64,000 bases of DNA from Cantharellus purpuraceus (Eukaryota; Basidiomycota; Agaricomycetes; Cantharellales; Hydnaceae), in the NCBI GenBank assembly GCA_025174535.1, contig JALBUN010000003.1, positions 1,510,501 through 1,574,500 of the forward strand, in the 5' to 3' direction. The notes beneath the pieces were generated by a model that saw only the letters and a list, made by a program, of their open reading frames with translations, ran no database searches and was not told where the DNA came from. How positions within the stretch are numbered: the stretch's first letter is position 1; every line of letters begins with the position of its first letter. The position numbers and the translations under genes are program-made. Positions 47,019-59,833 of the stretch are shown one piece after another.

Positions 47019-48814
47019 ATGAACGGATTGCCACTTCTGAGCCATCCACCTCCAGACAATGGACCAGGTGCTTCTGCTTGTAGAAGATGCAATAAAGAAT
47101 TCAATTTCTTGTTCAGTCGTCAGAAGCGTTGTAATCATTGTGGTCCGTCTGTAGTCTCGAGATCGTGAATACCAATGACAATGGAGATATATAGGATATG
47201 CTTATTGCTCTAGTTGTGCCGACTTTCAAGCCATGATGCCTCGCACTGGCGCAGATAGAGGGTATGATGCCCTATCTGTCTGTTCCTTCTGCATGGATAT
47301 GCTGACTAGTAAGTGCTGGCATACCGTGTGCATGACTGTCCATCAAGCGCTTCCCTTGGGTTAGTTACTGCGAGTAGCAAGCCCAGGCTCCGGAGCCTGC
47401 CTTTATCCACCTTACGATCTTATATGAAGGCATACGACATTCGAACAAGCGGCGCAGCACTAGAAAAGGATGATCTAGTAGAGGCCATCTTGCGAGCAAA
47501 GGTATCACGATTGAATCAATTCCACGATCGTGCAGTCTAATACTACATCTTGTAGGGTTCCAATGGGTGCTTGTTTCCTGCTCACGAGGTTTTTCCCAGA
47601 ATCTGTCGTTGCAGTCAAAACTCAACTAATAGTTGCGCAGGACTATTACCGAAAGCATTCCGTTCCCTTGAAGTCTAGCGAGCGCTCAAGGCCGAGAAGT
47701 ATATTCTCGCGTACCCCTCGTCAAGAACCACCAGCACCAACACCTCAACCCCAGCATCGACAATATCCTGCACCTCCTGGTCCTCCTCCTGGTCCACCCC
47801 CTCCCCATGCGCGTGCAGCTCCCCCACGCTATCAATACCAGCAGCAGCATCGTCCTGAAGCGTCCTCCCCTCAGATGTCCTCGCCTCAGCAGCGGCCTTC
47901 CCGTCACAATCCAGCGTCTACGCCCCAATCACCTCGATATTCAACTCGTCCACAGGCTCCCTCGAGTAATCTCAGATCATCTGCTTCACAGACTAATTTC
48001 CATTCTCCGGCAGCTGGTGCATACCCGACTGGGAATGAGTTTCGCGCTAGGCAACCACCACCAAGGCCACGTTCCGCTGCGCCCTCTGTACCTCCTCCAA
48101 GGCCTCCGGCTCCTCCACCTCCTGTTCCATCTTTGGACTCGTTGCTTCAGATGACCTCTGATGATATCGCGCACCTTTCTATTTCGACATTGAAGTCCAT
48201 TCTTTTCGAGAACCGTGTCAATACCTCTTTTGGAGTCCTTGAAAAGCAGGATCTGGTACAGAAAGTTATTGCACTTGTGGATGATGAGAGGCGAGATAGA
48301 AGAATCAAAGAACAAGAAGAACGCGAAGAACGTGAAGAGGCAGAGAGGATGGAATGGGCGAGGAGAGAGAGAGAGAATGCAGAGGAAGAAAGGAAGGCCA
48401 CTGAGAGAGACCGAAAGTTAATGGAAGAACACCTGCGGGACTTCGGGGGGGTCAGGGCAGGTGGAGAAGCGGGGGGGGGCACGACTGATCCTACGAATGA
48501 TCACATGAATGACCCCAATAATGGCCCTAGAGACGCGCGCTCGCGCTCGCCACCTTCATATCAATTTTCTGACAAGACACATGACGGGCTTTGTGTTATA
48601 TGTCAGGATGAGCATGCTACTATGGCCATTATTGACTGCGGGTGCGCTAGCCATGCTGCTACCTGTACTATGCAATTGACTTACGTTCATTTGCAGCCAT
48701 CTTGCACTTTGCAAGGGTTGTTCGGAAACTGTGATGAAGACTACCCGAGAATGTCCTCTCTGCAGGACACGCATCGTTACAGAGCAGAGACTCTTGCGCA
48801 TATTTAAGACTTAA
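47019..48814 (+). CDS. FYVE-like/SAP/RING E3 ubiquitin ligase (CARP/rififylin-like)
   Basis: Encodes 508 residues from six exons: 47019-47142, 47195-47308, 47365-47501, 47556-47588, 47641-48641 and 48697-48814. The frames all agree. The N-terminus is a FYVE-like zinc finger (ACRRCNKEFNFLFSRQKRCN, then HCGYAYCSSCADFQ, then CSFC). A SAP-like helix pair follows (LPLSTLRSYMKAYDIRTSGA), then a long Pro/Gln-rich region. A second SAP-like pair (LSISTLKSILFENRVNTSFG) and a coiled coil rich in Arg/Glu come next. A C-terminal RING finger (CVICQDEHATMAIIDCGHLA, then CPLCRTRIV) would recruit an E2 enzyme. This layout matches animal CARP proteins (RFFL/RNF34), known for ubiquitin ligation at endosomal membranes. 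Expected role: ubiquitin ligase at endosome or vacuole. Confidence 0.88.
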
Positions 48815-48968
48815 TCTTTGTGCACCACTGTTTTCTCCTCGCTACTGAAGAAGGGTGTTGCTATGATGCCACATTGTACACCATCTACAATATTTATACA
48901 TTTGGACTTATGACACGTCAATATATAGATAAGCGCCTCAGCCACTTCGTCTTACTAGCACAATCTTC
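48815..48968 (+). promoter_or_regulatory. Short intergenic, UGGT promoter
   Basis: Only 154 bases separate the RING gene stop from the UGGT start on the same strand, so the promoter of the UGGT gene must lie here or inside the upstream gene's end. No motif identified. Confidence 0.35.
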
Positions 48969-51900
48969 ATGAGATCACCCTCATTTTGTTGTCTAACGAA
49001 CCTTTGGGCTTTAATAGGCCTGGCATGCCTTGCATATGCCTCTCCTCCTGTCAAAGTGCACCTGCGATCCTCGTGGCCTGCTCCGAGCCTTCTTTTGGAA
49101 ATACTGTGAGCGTTGTTCACCTCAATGCTGTCGTAGTTCATGACCTTGGCCAATAGTGAGACAGCATCCATAGAGAATCATGATTTCCTTCCTCTCCTGG
49201 ATCTTCTTACCTCTCCAGACGTATTTCCTCAACCCCTGACGTCCCTCACTAGCAAGGCGATTCATGACGTCTCAGTGCGAGCCTTGTTGGATAGTGGCCG
49301 TCTCTCTGAGCCTGGTGCATTGGAATCCTTTGAAATTTCTTTATCTCTGCACACTGCCAGTCCCAAAATAGAAGCTTTCTATGAATTCTACCGTGATCAT
49401 AATCTTGCGGAAGTACCACTTGTCGACGGCGAAGCTGTCTACGCCTGCACAGGATCCTGGGTTGAATGGTATGGTCGTCGTGTCTGCAGCGTGGATACCC
49501 TCCGAGCTTTAATAGAGGGCAGTTTGGAGTTGGCGAATGGTTCAGTGGCAGTTGTGTACGTGAGCTTGTTCAACTGTACAGCGTTGCATGACCTCTTCCG
49601 TTCGCTATAGACCTGCAAAGCTTCTGTCATTTGATCATATCTATCCCCCAGCATCGGGCTTGCTACATCCTCCATCAAAAACTGCAATCTTGTATGGCGA
49701 AATTAATTCGCGAAATTTGCGCTCGCTTCACAATTATATGTATTCTCTCACGCAAGAGAAACCGCCCCGTTTGCAATATGTTTATCGCCACATACCGCCT
49801 GAAACCCAGCAAGATTTACCTAATTATCTTTCGGGTTACGGTGTCACGTTGGACCTCAAGAAGATGGACTACTTGGCGTTGGACGATCGCAAGCATTCTC
49901 GAGGCACTAGTAAGCTGCGCCTACCGTATGGCTGCTAGATGTCTAACAGCGTTGCCCTTATACCTGTCAGATTACGTAGCATCCACACATGACGCTCCCG
50001 ACAGGGGTGGTGAGCTTGAACATGCAGTTTATGAGCCATTGGATGTCCTAGGAGATACCGGTCAGGAAGTTGATTTAACCACTCCCCTTGACGAGGAAGA
50101 AATATCAAGTGCGTCATATCTTTTTCTAGATCTACGGTTATTCAAACTGTTCATCAGGCATAGGAGTTAAATGTGCACAACTTGTGATGTTATCTCCTGA
50201 TCCTCTCAAAGCCCTTATACACCTCTCTCAAAACTTTCCAAAATATGCAACTTCTATTGCACGTCGCGTCATTGTTAACTCATCGTTAATAGAAGAATTA
50301 CAGAACAACCAACACAAGGCTCAAGAAGGACTGGGTATGGTTTGGCTTAATGGAATGGTGCTGCAAAACACAGATGTTAATGTTTTTAGGTGAGGCTGCC
50401 CCTTTGTTCAATATTCAGTATTCACACACGACGATCGTCACTACATAGCTTGCTTCGCATTCTGCGCAAGGAGCGTGAAATCATCGGTCAAATCAGTGAC
50501 CTGGGCCTTTCAGCTTCTCAAGCGATCGATCTGTTGACACATGAGGCTGTTATGCTGTCTCAAGCAGGGAATCGTGCTGTTGACGGCATTTTTGATGCGA
50601 GTGATCGACCAGAAGAAGGTGGCGTTATCATGTGGTGGAATGACTTGGAAAAAGATAGTCGGTTAGTTGACCATCTGCGTTACATCTTATATCGTTTATG
50701 CCGCTTCGCGATAGATATGCCAGGTGGTCACCCGCATTGCACATGGTACACACAACATCTCAATGTTCTTGATGGACTGTCTAACGACACTTCGTTCCAG
50801 CTGCTGCGTCCTACATATGCAGGACAGTTCCATAATATCAGGCGAAATATATATAACATAGTGCTACTGCTCGATTTGTCACAGCGTGCTAGTTTAGCGT
50901 GGATCACTGGCCCAGTTTTCAATATCATTCAAAGAGGACTCCCTTTCCGATTTGGTGTTGTTCCCATCGTGGAGACGGAAGAAGGTAAGCAGCCACCGTG
51001 TTCTATGCTATGTCATATAAATTGATTCTGATATCATGATTCAGGATTAAAGGCTGCCCGGCTGGTTTATTATCTTGTAGAGACATATGGGCGGAGCAAG
51101 ACAATGACATTCCTGAAGACGGTATGTTCTCGTTTCTTGATAATCATATGTACTCTTAAACGCGTGGTAGATACTTCAATCCTCGAGCCCTAACTTTGAC
51201 TTCCGCCTAGCCCGTGCTGAGTTCCAAACATTGGCTGCAAGTACCGATGCATCTCCGGACAGCGAGGATGAGCCCAGAGAGAAGCTCGACTTTGACACAG
51301 TGATAGGGCTTCATGAATCAGCGTCAGGCCAGGACTTCTCCGCTGTTGTAGAGAAAGCTCGCATGTATGCCCATAGATTGGGCGCAAACTTAAGGTCATC
51401 CCCTCAAGGCCATGCATTCATTAACGGAAAGCATGCAAATGTAGCAGAGGTATTGATCTAGTCAGTGTACGCTGAATGATAGCTCAGCTTCAATGTCTCA
51501 GGACTTCCTTACATCACTTCAACTGGAGATCGCGCAACAAACTCAGTACCTGCAGGAACAGGTGGGTGCTACTACAAGAGAATGAGTAGGGTCACTCACA
51601 TCGAGCCACAGCTATACAGTGGCAATTTGACCGATGACGTTGATGTATCTGTATACTTCTACGATCTACCGATGTCTGTAGCGAGGCGAAATCGCCATAT
51701 ATACCCGGCATCTGGAGCAGGGCGTTTGAGGGTGGCTAATTTAATGGAAATTTTTTCACGTTTGAAAGTTCTGCCTGTGCCGTCGGATTTCATCTATCCT
51801 GGTCAGCGCAGCTCTGTTTTGCAGCCGGTCGCCAGTTAGTCACTGACACAAGCCACTTCCCGGTGATAGCACCTGATTCTTTCACGCCTATATCCATGTG

Positions 51901-54900
51901 GATCGTGACAGACTTCGACAAGACACCTGGCCAAAAAATTCTTAAAGACGCTCTCACTTCGATGGTGAGCCCTGCAGCCAAACGCGAGGGCGAGGTGTCC
52001 TGACATTTCATCACAGAAGGAAGATGCCAATTATCGCATTGCCTTAGTTCATAATCCTTCAGAGGTGACAGAAGAGACAAAACCCAGTTCGAACAGCCTT
52101 TCTTGCAAGTTGTCACGGTTACATGTTGCGTCTAGTCTCAATCAGACACACCCAAAGGATCTTCTTGCTGTTCTCAATTTACAAAACGAGGCTGTGTGGG
52201 GTGATGCACAGAAGCCCTTATTAGAGCAGTCGCAACCGCTGCGGGAGGCATTTCTAGCGAGGGATGACGAAACAGCGGTCGTTTCTTGCCTCAAATTCTT
52301 CGAATCTAGCCGATTGCTCGCTCGAGAATTAGAGATCGCTCCTGGACAGCAAATGCTGATTGTCAATGGTCGTGTAAGCATATGCTCTTTAAGCAGTCCT
52401 GCAACGAGCAACTCATTTGCTAAACAGATTGTTGGTCCGATTGACGAAGACGAATTCACTGCGGAGGATTTCCCTATTCTCGCAGATTATGAGCTGTCTA
52501 AGCGGATTGGTCCTGTGTTGCAAGCATACACCAACATTACCAACCAACAGCCCGAGAGCATAAGGTAATCAGCCTTGTCCCACCGTACTATTGTGGCTGA
52601 TGTGATTCTTCAGTATAAAGTTCGCTGATGATATCGCCAAGCTGTCCTCCATTGTGTCGGCGGCACAGATACCAGATCCTTCTGCGGAAGGCTTGTTCAA
52701 TATTCCGCAGCGACCCAGAAATCGCGCGTATAATTTACTCAACCAGCTCCATTCGTTAGTGTCATATCGTCACTACTTCTAAGACTTCTGAAGCTCACGG
52801 GACAATTTCTAGATCTTTCAAGTCTGGCAATATTGCGACAGCTTCGTACCAATTTGCGTTCATTCTAGACCCAGCCAGCGAACAAGCTTCTAGATGGGCA
52901 CCCCTTATATCAGTGAGTGCTGTTCTTTGTATGATAATCAGCTCGTAAATGACAATTGCATAATTAACCAGTGGCTCTCGAGCCTTGATTCAGTCCATCT
53001 GCAAGTGCACTTGAATCCCGTAAGGTTGTTATCAGAGGTATTGTTCAGACTATTGAATCTGTTCATGCATTGACTAATATATGTTTAAGCTTCCGCTCAA
53101 GCAGTTCTATCGGTTTACCCTACCACCTCATTTGTTGTTTGATGAATCAGGGTGAGTCTATGATCACATGCTCCTCCCGTACTGTTTTTATACCATTTTC
53201 AGAGCCGAGGTCTTAGCTAGCATCGAGTTCAGGGACTTACCGCCAGACCCTATATACACTCTTGGGGTGGACGTACCCACTGCATGGCTTGTCCGTCCTC
53301 ATGAATCTCACCATGATTTAGACAACATCCACCTTGCTTCATTCACTGGAATAGACCGAGACGCCGGTGTCGAAGCCATATTTGACTTGGACTATCTCGT
53401 GGTAGAAGGCCACGCGCGTGACGCTGCTACTAACACACCTCCACGTGGCTTACAGCTGCAATTAACAACCAGTAACTCGACCCCCATTGCAGATACTCAA
53501 GTGGTAGCAAATTTGGGCTATCTGCAGTTCAAAGCGAAGCCAGGTGTCTTTCAATTAGAGATAAGGGATGGTTATGGCCGACAAGTCTTTGAAATAGAGA
53601 GCGTCGGAAACGAGGGGTGGAACAGTTCCCCCGTTACGAGTGCTGGTGTCGAAATCACGGTGACGAATCTGGAGGGTCTTACACTGTATCCTCGTTTCCG
53701 TACTCGGTCTGGAATGGAGGAGGCTGATGTTCTTGCGGAACCCGTTCATGACAAGTCTACAAGTGTGGCCCGGCAGGTCATATCCAGGTTGGCTTTATTC
53801 TTGTAGTTGACTTGACGCCACTGATCAGTTTGTGCCTTAGCTTCTCATCCCTGCTATGGCCTACGAAGCAAGTCTCGGGCACAACGGATGGGGCAGAAAT
53901 CAATATCTTTACAGTCGCATCTGGTCTGTTATATGAGGTTGGTCCCTGGAGAATTGCTGTAACCAACAGACCCTTGCTCAAGGACTTGTAGCGATTTGTC
54001 TCTATAATGATTCTGAGTGTCCTTCGAAATACGAAGAGCACTGTCAAGTTTTGGTTCATCGAAAACTTTCTCTCGCCTTCATTCCTTGTGAGTAATATAT
54101 TACTGCCTGATTAAATTGTTCAACGTACTCGTCAGGAATTTATCCCACATTTCGCTGATGCGTATAACTTCCAATATGAGCTTGTCACCTACAAGTGGCC
54201 ATCTTGGCTTCGCGCACAGAAAGAGAAACAGAGGGTTATTTGGGCATACAAGATTCTGTTTTTGGATGTTCTTTTTCCCATGGATCTCAAGAAGGTTATC
54301 TTCGTTGATGCGGATCAGATTGTCCGAGCTGATCTCAAGGAGCTTGTGGACCTGGACCTTCACGGCGCGCCGTATGGATACACGCCAATGGGTGACGATA
54401 ATACTGACATGGAAGGTTTCCGCTTCTGGAAAACTGGATACTGGAAGGACTTCTTAAGAGGGCGGCCGTACCATATCAGGTGGGAGAGAGCTGAACTATT
54501 TTTTCGTTGCGTAACAGCATCTCATAAGTCCTCAGTGCATTATACGTGATAGATTTAGTACGCTTCCGCCAATTAGCAGCAGGGGTGCGTTGAATGAATT
54601 ACCTTATAACTGATCTCAGTACTGAGTTAATATCATTGATACCATAGGATCGATTACGCGGATCTTATCAAAGCCTGTCTGCAGACCCTAATTCACTTTC
54701 CAATCTGGATCAAGGTAGGCTTCAGATACAATTGCTCTGGAAGCATACTATACTAACTTTAACTCCCGTCTCTAAGACCTTCCTAACAACCTGCAGCACG
54801 AGGTCCCGATTGTGAGTCATTTTATGACACAGGCAGGATTTTCTTCCCTGATTGTCTTTATCGCAGTTCTCACTTCCAGAAGATTGGCTTTGGGTACGTA

Positions 54901-55383
54901 GTCTTTTGTCAAACGGATGATATGCGTTGACCTGTTGAGTTTATGACAGTGCGAAACCTGGTGTATGTTGTTTCTATTTGTGTTTGTCTTGAGCCATGTT
55001 CACGATCCGTGACTCACAGGTAGCAAAGAGCGGCTTTACCGCGCAAAGACAATTGATCTTTGCCAAAATCCATTGACGGTCCGCAGTCTCCTTGTTGTGA
55101 CTTGGTGTGAACTTACCAAAGCTTGCAGAAAGAGCCAAAATTATCGAGGGCAAGGCAAATACCCGAATGGGAGGAATATGACGCTGAGGCTTCGCAGTTT
55201 GCACGCAAGCTAGCAGACCATGGTTTAATCCGTTCTGCTGCGTATGCCAGAGGTGCAGACACGCTCGCGAACGTAGGGTCTGCTAGGCCTGCAGGAGAAC
55301 AGATGGTTAACGGCGGGAGCAAGGTCACATCTGGGCAAGTAGAAGATGGCGCGTCAGATTCTAAAATACGAGACGAGTTGTGA
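48969..55383 (+). CDS. UDP-glucose:glycoprotein glucosyltransferase (UGGT)
   Basis: The ER-lumen folding sensor that re-glucosylates misfolded N-glycoproteins so they rebind calnexin. Start [20 protein letters not shown], a signal peptide. Then come the thioredoxin-like sensor domains ([20 protein letters not shown], then [20 protein letters not shown]) and the beta-sandwich region ([20 protein letters not shown]). The GT24 catalytic domain follows: [20 protein letters not shown], then [20 protein letters not shown], where DADQ is the metal/UDP-binding DxD, then [20 protein letters not shown]. Near the end, [20 protein letters not shown] is the family signature. The last residues, IRDEL, fit an ER-retrieval signal. 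It has many short introns. The length of 6.4 kb genomic fits a protein of about 1,600 residues. No break seen. Confidence 0.92.
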
Positions 55384-56032
55384 TGTGATTGGAGAAGTAT
55401 TTAAATTCTCAAGGGACATGCTATATGTCGATGCCGAACTTTGGTTGTAGTAGACGTGACATGTTGACAGATGTTCCGCTAACCGGTCGTGTTTGATACT
55501 GGTTATAGGTCAGTTTGTGCATCATATAGTACGCATAATATCACAACAGATGTAATTTAAACGGGATCGGATGTGACATCATTGGGTTTCAGTAAAACTA
55601 TGCTTGTCAGCATGTGTTTGGACAGCAGCATTTCCCAAGTATATAGATGTGTTACCACACAGCTGCAGATGTCCTCATTCTGGATTGGAAGTCAAAAGAT
55701 GAAAGGTATGCAAGTTCCATCATTATGACCCAGATCCCCATCCAGATCTCCATGCAAATGAAATCTACACTCCAAATGGGTCCTGATTGCATCCCTAAAG
55801 TCCACTCTGATCATACCGTACTTGCCCATCTCTCTGACTCCCTGTATGCACCATCATACCCATTCATTCACATACAGACTCGGACATCCATTATATCTCT
55901 GTCAGCTCTCCATGGAAATCTATAAACAATAGCTCATTTGAAAGCCAAGAATCTAATCTTTATTCCATACATTCACACATCTGATTTGCTCTATAACACC
56001 CACAAAAATGCTCCTGTGACGAACGTGTGGTT
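55384..56032. other. Intergenic with a diverged LTR fragment
   Basis: About 650 bases. From about 55730 to 55900 the sequence (CCCAGATCCCC, CATGCAAATGAAATCTACAC, CAGACTCGGACATCC) resembles the TGTTA...TAACA LTR family at 5690-5880, with many differences and gaps. It is an old remnant with no clear ends. The rest holds nothing recognised. Confidence 0.45.
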
Positions 56033-58207
56033 CTACACAGCACCTGTCATCCGTCTGGATCCCTCCGGATCTGGAAACTTGGCGTTCACCCCGAGGCTCG
56101 CATTATTATTCCACGCACTATTCGCTGTAATCGGCTTGAGGGAATGTGCCAAAGAGTCGTTGGGACGGATCCTCCGCCAGAACATGCAGGACGTCATCAG
56201 CTCCTGTGATATAAGCACTTGAATAGGAATAAGAGCTTCAGGGATACGTCACATACGCTATTAACGCCAAGGGCAATGAACCCCGACAGGGGAACTGTAA
56301 AAAAACTAGTCACTCCAGAAGGAAGGTACATCAAAGATGGACGTACGGGCAGCTTGTAGCATATCAACCCAGATCGGGAGACTGAAGGTAAATGCAATAT
56401 CTCCGCTGTCCACAGATGTACTCAATTTCGGTGGTCTATTCAAGACGGATCCGTACGCGCTATGGAAAATTTAAGATTAACACGTTGAAAGCAAGGGAGG
56501 AGAGTGGTCCAATACATACACGGCTACCACAACGCGATAAAAACTGAATGCCATAACCCGCACTAAAATGGAAAGCGGGATAGCGCTCCTCGTCTGAACG
56601 CGTCGGTAATCCCGCCAATGTCTGTAGAGGATGATGATGATGAGGACTTCATGGCAAATTATTGATGGAAAGGTAGTGAACAACGTGTCAGATTCTGTAA
56701 ATATTCATCTGGATTATAAACGCTTACCATCGAAGATCACAGTGATGATCAGGAGCCCAAGCGTCACACCGAAGACAGCTTGCAGACTGTGAAGTTATTG
56801 GTTACTGCTTGGTCATGGTATATAAGGCTTTATTGCTCACTAGGAATTCACTTCAACGACACTGCAATAGAAATTTGTCGGCATCGCTCTGTCCAGAAGA
56901 GAACCGGAGATACCAATGCGGTCCACGCCAAGCTATGAACGTGACCGGTAAGAAAGACAATCAAATATTATCGACCTTGAACTCACGAAGACAGAGGGAA
57001 GTGCGAAGATGATGAAAAGCATATACGGAGTCACGAGAAGCTATTCAATGTCAGTGAAAACGCATCGTATCGGGGATCACAAAGTACCATCCATGTCACC
57101 CAGCGTGTCTGCCTAACTCCATCAGTAGCACTCTTGCTAATAGTTTCCCGAAGACCGAGCCAGAGCTTAGAAGTAACGAAAGAGACCCATGAGACACATA
57201 AGTCGAATGACACAAGACAGCATGTACCTGGATGATGAGAGACAAAGTAGAACAGGCAGTCATTACTTGTGCACCCTCGGTAAATGCAGCCTGCGCCAGA
57301 CACGTATTCGGCGGCACGTTTCCAAGCGAGTTAGCGACAGTATTGCCATCGGTACCACGATACAGCCTCCGGGGACAAAGCGTGGGTTAAGTCTTCGAAA
57401 TCATGACCTACAAAGGGAAAATGGTACTGACAATAGAGAGAACACAATACTAGAAAAGATCCAAGTGATGCAGAAGTTCATGAATGTGAGGTCGCGATGA
57501 ATTCTTGCAGAAAAAATGGAGAACAGGAGAACAACAACCAATCCGACGTGCCCGCCTGCAATCTGCAAAGCCAAGAAAACAGCCTGAGCACTCCGGAGAG
57601 CTTCCAAAGGATCAGCGAATGATGTCACAACAGTGTTCAGTAACTGGTACATACATGCGCTATCACGATAGAACTGTTGGAGAATTGTCGCGGCCGCGGG
57701 TGGGAGATCGAGTTTAAATTCAACCTCGATTTTCTCTCTGTGACATTGGCTGATCTCCGCTGCAACACGATTAGACTCCCAGAATCATGGCCCTTTGGTC
57801 AAACATACCATCCAAAACTATCTGAACATTGGCAGCATCTTTGGGTGATATAGCTTGACACACGTTACATTCTCCTTGTCCTTGAAGAAACGGAACTGTG
57901 CAACCGCAGTGGCGAGTAGTGCAGTTGGCTTGCAGTTCTTGGAAATAGGAGCAAGCAGCATTGCACTGAACAACGAAGCTAAGAATGCAGCGAGTGACCA
58001 CTGGCATGCTGAAGGTTGCTCACATCGGTTATTGAGGATCCTCCCTGTATCACTGCAGTTGATGAAATGAAAGAGTCGTGTAGATCTGACTGTGCAGTGA
58101 CTACTAGTGCCCAGATCAGCCAATACCCAAAAAAGCATATAAGACAGTCGCTAACCACGGCCTGCAAACAGCACTAGGCACCAGGCCACAAGGCTAGAGA
58201 AGTACAT
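56033..58207 (-). CDS. 7TM receptor-like protein with Cys-rich ectodomain (paralogue 2)
   Basis: Paralogue of 38552-40683 with the same gene layout. Start MYFSSLVAWCLVLFAGRG (signal peptide), then an intron. The Cys-rich ectodomain has NCSDTGRILNNRCE, CNAAC, NCTTRHCGCTVPFLQGQGEC and NVCQ. The 7TM part includes FLALQIAGGHVGLVVVLLFS, DLTFMNFCITWIFSSIVFSL, CLAQAAFTEGAQVMTACSTL, and a helix near 56700. It ends ELMTSCMFWRRIRPND, then NSAWNNNASLGVNAKFPDPE and SRRMTGAV. The cysteine spacing matches paralogue 1, which supports a folded ectodomain under selection. Ligand unknown. Confidence 0.74.
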
Positions 58208-58924
58208 GGCCGTCCAGCGACACATTGAAACTGAATGGTGGTGAAGAGGAAGAGCGGGAAAGTCATTTGCAAGCTCAGTTGGAAGAGCAGATTGTCACCA
58301 AGCAACCTACTTTGAGAGCGTGATTGAGCGGTGTGACCTCAACTGGTAGCCCTTGCCTGCAGACCTCGCTCTATGCAGTGTGGGAAGCTGTACCACCGAG
58401 CACCAGCGATCAGCTCTACGAGAAGAAATTCATGAGATTCGGTAAGTCTCAGTCGACATTGATCTCATCATATGAAATTGGTTACCAGTTGAGCCATGAG
58501 CTCGAGTTGTTCGAGTTGATCTCGTCGAGTCCTTCTATGATCAATGACGATTGATCAGAGGGCGTCTAGTGAATAGCTAATTGACCGGTTTATAAGACTG
58601 GATAGAGTATATAGTATTTGCACTCGGGAGAACTGTAGCTAAAAGATTAGATAGTAATTCAACAGCGTTCGGTAGATTGGAAACTTGAAAGCACACGTTT
58701 TTCTTCAAGTGAGTTGGCGTTCCAATAGTGCCAGGTTGGATGAGTTTTCACAAGATCATGAACATATCCGGACTCATAAGGGTGGCATGATTGTGGCAAC
58801 GAGCTTTGTTGGCAATCTTTACATGACTATCACTGGCACGGTACCTATAGAGATGTTTAGCGCGCGACACCAGCTCCGCCGGTTCCAATCACCTTGAATC
58901 TTTCTGCTCAAGCCCGCTCGACAA
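58208..58924. other. Intergenic, divergent promoter region
   Basis: About 720 bases between the 7TM gene (minus) and the four-helix gene (plus). Frames at 58324-58554 and 58685-58897 are not recognisable. Confidence 0.45.
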
Positions 58925-59709
58925 ATGTCGCAGAACGCTGCCATTGCTGGTGCACGTAGTCCTATGTAATCACCTCATTCTATCCGTTCTCAGAACATTC
59001 TCAGCAACGCTAACTATGTAGATCCGTCGTTTTCCTTCTCCATATTGCCCTCGAGATTCCGATTGCCATACAAGGGCTATGGGCAGGTCAGCTTGCATCC
59101 CATTCCAAACGCAAACGAGCATACTGCTGGATTCATTGTATTATATAGGACAGAATCTCCCTTTTTTGGATATGAATAACACTAGTCTCGTCATTTTAAA
59201 GGTGAATTTAATCTCCACACGCTATCTTATCGTGATATTTATCATTACTGACCGTCGGTAGCTCTACGCAGCTTTGTTGTTGGCGAGCTGTTTAGCTGCA
59301 TTGCTCGTGTTTTCACTCCCTGGTAGGTGATACCGATCAGCGCCCTTTTGCTCGACTAACACGAGTTAAAAGAGTTTTTACCGGGGAAGCGGGCGTTGGC
59401 CCTGACACTCCTGCTCTATCACACCATCGCATCAAGTATGCTCATTCAAAGCCCAAGATTTATCCCTCATTCTTTTGGTGCGGTGGCGGAACAGTGAGTG
59501 TCGTACAAGCAGTTGTCTTGTAACTCATCGGTTCTCAGAGCAAAATTAACGCCCGAGATACTCTGGGGAGCTGCTCATGGAATACTAAGGTTTGTAACCC
59601 TACCTTTTTGGGTTAGTGAATTGTTTTAAATTTGATTATGTCCAGTCTGGGTTTCGGTATATGGTGGCAGGCAACACTCGGATACGCTCAAGCCATCAAG
59701 CGAGGATGA
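58925..59709 (+). CDS. Small four-helix membrane protein, unknown function
   Basis: Seven exons (58925-58965, 59022-59086, 59149-59201, 59262-59322, 59373-59493, 59539-59589, 59646-59709) join into one frame of 151 residues with consensus splice sites. No single long ORF marks the gene, so it is easily missed. Four hydrophobic stretches: SVVFLLHIALEIPIAIQGLW, LYAALLLASCLAALLVFSL, RALALTLLLYHTIASSMLIQ and AAHGILSLGFGIWWQATLGY. The end is AQAIKRG. The consistent phase across six introns and the helix pattern support it. I do not recognise the family. Convergent with ATP10, 124 bases from its stop. Confidence 0.68.
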
Positions 59710-59833
59710 AGCGCCTACAATGCAAATTTTATATGTTTATATATAGAATTTGTTGTAGTTGGAAATGTGGATCCTTTCCTCTGGTCTGAGAAAACAAGAG
59801 ATAGGCGTTCCAACAGAGTCTGACTACTTCTAT

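Noticed and set aside
46910..47104. Minus-strand open frame next to the start of the FYVE/RING gene
   Set aside because: It overlaps the first exon of the plus-strand gene, whose zinc finger and frame are well supported, and it lacks an ATG. It is an antisense shadow.
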